Shown: positions 59,704 to 64,000 of the stretch, in pieces
Layout of the letters: each line of letters opens with the position of its first letter
Position numbering within the stretch: position 1 is the first letter of the stretch
From: Steromphala cineraria
Lineage: Eukaryota; Mollusca; Gastropoda; Trochida; Trochidae
Direction of reading: 5' to 3'
Length of the DNA stretch: 64,000 nucleotides
NCBI GenBank assembly: GCA_916613615.1
Contig: OU744727.1
Span: forward strand, 24,208,777 to 24,272,776
Program-made: the position numbers and the translations under genes
The notes under the pieces: generated by a model
Database searches by the model: none
What the model was told of the DNA's origin: nothing
Seen by the model: only the letters and a program-made list of their open reading frames with translations

Positions 59704-61902
59704 GCTTATGTGTAGGAGAATGTTCGAAAACTGGCCATTAGTTTTGCACGTGGAGCATGTTTGAGGCCGTTAGGCCGAAAACATGCTCCACGTGAAAAAC
59801 TAATGGCCAGTTTGAGGACATTCTCCTACTTAAAACAAAGTTTAAGTAAACGAGTTCCTGCTGCAAGAATGATCGCCACAACGCAACTTTTCATGTGCAA
59901 AACTAATTGCGACTTATGCTCTATATGTATTTCATGATCTTCTTGACTGTTAGTTTCAAACACTCCCCTGTCAAGTAAACATCAGTACAGAATATTTTTG
60001 CCAAGTAAGTACACATTATTTCCATATGATTTACAATCATTTACTTCGTCGAAACTATAATGCATTTTACACATTTTACATTTAATGTATATTATTTAAT
60101 TTCATTTGATATATTTCTTATATTTTAAAAGTTTAATTATATCATTTGTTTGCAATAAATAGAGCAATATTTAGTTTTGTGTCTGTGAATAATAAACATC
60201 AGTACTAAGAAAGGGTAATCCTATTGGGGAAATGGACATCTAGTAATCCACAGTGATATAGGTATATATATATATATATATATATATATCCTTAATTGGA
60301 AGTAGTACGCTTAAATAAAAAGAAACAAGAACATCCCCAATCGTAATTACAAACACGAAACAAATAGCTTGTACCATATCCTATTTTTGAATTATCATTC
60401 ATGATTAAGAGAAGAATCCTAATTTAAAGGGCCAGTAGCACGTTTTAAGGTGGAATACAAGGTGATGTCCGGAAAATGAAAATTAATGGTTCCAATTGAA
60501 AGACAATGTATTTAAACTAAATGGAACAGAAGTAATTCAAATATAAAATGTAAAGTTTAGCCATGCGATTTCTTTTTCTTACAGAAAATAAATAAAAAGT
60601 GTTCACACAAAATGGTTTTCATGTGAATCTTCATACTTTGCCCTCTGACTATGGATGATTGGCTTGTGTAATGAGACTTTTGACACTGTCAAAATAATTT
60701 ATTTTACATTAACTTACAATTATCAGTGAAAACAATATATATAATCTTTTTTTTCTAAACGAGCTACTGCCCCTTTAAGAAATTAATAAAAAGATAATTG
60801 GTAATGACATAAGAATTCATATAGACTACTTAGTTGAATAGTTGAATACCTAGCATTTAGTTAAGGCAATAAGAGACATTTGAATTTGGTGATTAAAAAT
60901 TCATTCGATGGAGATAATATAAAAAAAAATTAGTATATATGATATAATCTCGTTATAAGATATAAATAGTATAATCGTATATCAACTTATCGGTATCATT
61001 ACATTTTGTGTGAACACTTTTTATTTATTTTCTGTAAGAAAAAGAAATCGCATGGCTAAACTTTACATTTTATATTTGAATTACTTCTGTTCCATTTAGT
61101 TTGAATACATTGTCTTTCAATTGGAACCATTAATTTTCATTTTCCGGACATCACCTTGTATTCCACCTTAAAACGTGCTACTGGCCCTTTAAATTAGGAT
61201 TCTTCTCTTAATCATGAATGATAATTCAAAAATAGGATATGGTACAAGCTATTTGTTTCGTGTTTGTAATTACGATTGGGGATGTTCTTGTTTCTTTTTA
61301 TTTAAGCGTACTACTTCCAATTAAGGATATATATATATATATACCTATATCACTGTGGATTACTAGATGTCCATTTCCCCAAAAGGATTACCCTTTCTTA
61401 GTACTGATGTTTATTATTCACAGACACAAAACTAAATATTGCTCTATTTATTGCAAACAAATGATATAATTAAACTTTTAAAATATAAGAAATATATCAA
61501 ATGAAATTAAATAATATACATTAAATGTAAAATGTGTAAAATGCATTATAGTTTCGACGAAGTAAATGATTGTAAATCATATGGAAATAATGTGTACTTA
61601 CTTGGCAAAAATATTCTGTACTGATGTTTACTTGACAGGGGAGTGTTTGAAACTAACAGTCAAGAAGATCATGAAATACATATAGAGCATAAGTCGCAAT
61701 TAGTTTTGCACATGAAAAGTTGCGTTGTGGCGATCATTCTTGCAGCAGGAACTCGTTTACTTAAACTTTGTTTTAAGTAGGAGAATGTCCTCAAACTGGC
61801 CATTAGTTTTTCACGTGGAGCATGTTTTCGGCCTAACGGCCTCAAACATGCTCCACGTGCAAAACTAATGGCCAGTTTTCGAACATTCTCCTACACATAA
61901 GC
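59704..61902. repeat. 2.2-kb inverted repeat (two 0.9-kb arms)
   Basis: The left arm (59,704 to about 60,616) reappears inverted at about 61,000-61,902, around a spacer of roughly 385 bp. Arms are near-identical but differ in an AT microsatellite length and in TTGGGG versus TTTTGGGG. The left arm contains a full TTAA MITE whose right half forms the spacer; the right arm carries only the MITE's left half. Near each outer end is a 118-bp palindrome (59,714-59,831 and its mate, about 61,775-61,892). Confidence 0.9.
60424..60778. mobile_element. TTAA MITE, copy in the inverted repeat
   Basis: TTAAAGGGCCAGTAGCACG to GAGCTACTGCCCCTTTAA, 355 bp. A truncated inverse partner lies at about 61,002-61,195. 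Confidence 0.75.
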
Positions 61903-63032
61903 CATTTCGCTGGATGTTACTTTTGACAGTGATGTATAGCTACAAAACATGATATCTCTAACACGTGACACTGTAATAAAATCATTTTCTTCTTTTTCAC
62001 TTCTATGAAGGTTGTATGTGTGTGTAAAATTGGTTATAGATAAGTTTTATTTTGTTGTATGGTACTGAGTGGGTGCAAATGGATAAATATACCTGGTATG
62101 GTGCATGCAAGTGAGTGAATGTGTTCGTGTGTATGCTGGTATGTATGGGAGGTGATGAATTTGTGTATACACACGTATTGGTGTGGATAAATTTCTTATA
62201 TTTATTAATATGAATTTGAGGATTTAACGGTGTTAAATGTCTCGTAGACCTAAAAGCCGGATGTTGTAACCATTAACAAAAACCAGAAATAAATAGTAGA
62301 AACTTTCATGCATGACCAATATTTATTTTAATTTGGACAGGTCAACTTGAGAATCACAAAACTATATGTCGCTTCTAGTTATCAGTTTTCGGAAATCAAC
62401 AAATTATTCAATATTTATGAATTGAATGAACTTTACCGAAATGCACATTTGCATTACATTTGTAAGTTTATGGAGACATAGATGACCTTGTTAAGAAGAT
62501 ATTGCATTTTAAGTGAAATGTCACCATACTTCAACAATAAAGCTTTATATAAAGTAACTATATGCTGTGGAATTCATTGCCAGCTGAAATCATCCACGCT
62601 CCGAAATAAATCAGTTCAAACTATAATGAATGAAACAGGTACAGGTCATCCATTGTTGCCTGAAGTTAAAATGATTAAAATGCACATGTGCGTAATTTTA
62701 TTTGCCACTGTTTAAAGAAGTCGGTAAATTCATTTAATAAACCCATGCATTTAAGGGTTTCATGCTATTCACATGAATCTCAATTAATTAAACATTTCCG
62801 GTTTACCAAGTCAATGAGTTTAGTTGTTATCACATAATCGAAGTGACCAATCAATGCAATTATGTCACCTCGCTGATTAAGACAATCGCAGTTGCTTCCT
62901 GTCGGCTAGACTGACATCTCACATTGACCCCTTTTCCTGTCTCTATCTAAATATAAAATATAACCTGTCTTGATTAGTCTTATCTTGTTATATTGTTTTA
63001 AATGGAAATTTTAATGGAAATATGACTGAGTA
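61903..63032. other. Non-coding stretch, nothing recognised
   Basis: A 77-codon open frame (62,482) resembles nothing. No repeat structure seen. Confidence 0.35.
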
Positions 63033-64000
63033 GTTTAACGTCACATGTGGACTCAAACAAGGATGTCTATCTCTCCTTTGCTTTTTAACATCTATATCAA
63101 CGATTTGATAACTACCCTTAAAAGTCTTAATATTGGAATACAGGTTAATAACGAAACACTTGCTGTACTAGCTTATGCAGACGATCTAGTCCTTTTAGCG
63201 GAGGATGAAGCGGACCTAAAAGTGCTTTTAGACATTTTACATAACTGGTGTAAGGACAACTCCATGACTGTCAATGCGGATAAATCTAAAGTTATGCATT
63301 GTAGACCTGTTAATGTGGCAAGAACGACTTCGACTTTCCAATGTGGCCCAACATCAATAGAACTAACGGATAGTTACTGTTATCTCGGGCTTTTGATAAC
63401 AGAACACTTAGATTACACAAGGATGGCCAAGAGTGTAGCTAGCTCGGCAGGTCGAGCACTTGGTTTTTTAATTTCAAAATTCTAGTCCATGGGCGGTATG
63501 CATTACACCACGTATAAGAAACTCTTTGACACCATGGTCTGGTCGACAGTTGAATATGGAGCGGCAATTTGGGGCACCTCTAATTCTACATATGTAACGA
63601 CTCTCCAGAACAGAGCAATGAAGTTCTTCATGGGTGTGAGAAAAGCTACCCCTAATGCTGCGGCGATGGGTGATATGGGATGGACGCCGTCACCAGTGAA
63701 ACTCTGGGGATCTGTGATGAGATTGTATAGTAGACTAAATAGCTTGAACCCAGATAGACTCACGTACAAGATTTTTAGATGGACCAAACAGTTGGCGACA
63801 ATAAAGAAACGAAATTGGATTAAACGCGTACAACTACAGCTGACATCACTGAACTTGACTGAATTAGCTGATATCGAAAATGGTTTGCGGACAAAAGAAA
63901 TTGTGCACCGAGTCCAGGAAGCAGTACAACATAAGTGTCTTGAAGATTGGAGAGAAAAAATAGAGTGTACGACTAGCTGTGATGGCAAGGGAGGTAACAA
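63033..64000 (+). pseudogene. LINE reverse transcriptase, 5'-truncated, runs off the window
   Basis: The homology opens with FNVTCGLKQGCLS. A 2-nt insertion near 63,072 shifts the frame, and it continues PLLFNIYINDL, then the catalytic AYADDLVLLAE (about 63,172), NWCKDNSMTVNADKSKV and YCYLGLLITEHLD. An in-frame TAG at 63,483 interrupts it. After that the same frame stays open to the window end: YKKLFDTMVWSTVEYGAAIWGT, LQNRAMKFFMGV and AAMGDMGWTP. These are thumb/connection motifs of non-LTR retrotransposon ORF2. With one shift and one stop it cannot make a full protein. The upstream RT fingers and endonuclease are absent. The minus-strand open frame at 63,503-64,000 is its shadow. Confidence 0.85.

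Noticed and set aside
63503..64000. 165-codon open frame on the minus strand
   Set aside because: It is antisense to the LINE reverse transcriptase, whose plus-strand frame has clear family motifs over the same bases.

Overview
The window looks like nuclear DNA of an invertebrate animal, most likely a bivalve mollusc. It is AT-rich, gene-poor and full of decayed transposons. The bivalve call rests on two signs. First, tandem-cored elements are followed by ACGG microsatellites, an arrangement described for pearl/CvA-type repeats of bivalves. Second, there is an intron-containing gene for a STAND NTPase of the nSTAND3 type fused to ankyrin repeats, a fusion I associate with mollusc gene sets. 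Neither sign identifies a species.

Layout. From 1 to 15.2 kb there are no recognisable host genes. This part holds two TIR-bounded elements (3,813-6,511 and 8,451-9,944) and a 360-bp MITE family with TTAA-flanked ends (2,706; 8,024; 11,165). The third MITE copy is split by a pearl-like element, which is itself split by a second, related element. From 15.4 to 29.8 kb a 52-bp satellite array is interrupted by a 13.1-kb block. Its two sides carry matching modules in mirror order, so I read it as a giant foldback-like element. Its interior holds a LINE remnant, a MULE with TIRs and a target duplication, and a 0.5-kb foldback.

From 30.1 to 46.4 kb, on the minus strand, lies the one convincing host gene. 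A short first coding exon (46,276-46,402) is phase-compatible with a 5.66-kb exon (30,554-36,216). The large exon encodes a P-loop NTPase, a linker and a ladder of ankyrin repeats, ending in 18 near-identical 65-residue units. The intervening 10-kb intron carries another pearl-like element, an element packed with TGACCT half-sites and a tRNA-like sequence. The first exon sits inside a 4.4-kb segment bounded by inverted repeats of about 300 bp. The 3' end of the ankyrin array is decaying: a 4-nt insertion shifts the frame, and broken repeats follow.

From 49 to 64 kb no host gene was recognised. There are diverged duplicated segments, two LINE reverse-transcriptase relics (54.6-56.2 kb minus; 63.0 kb to the window end, plus) and a 2.2-kb inverted repeat with arms of about 0.9 kb (59,704-61,902).

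Biologically, the ankyrin gene is the active-looking centre of the window: probably an intracellular NLR-like sensor whose ligand-facing repeats are being homogenised and reshuffled. Nearly everything else is transposon history, including nested insertions with readable empty sites.
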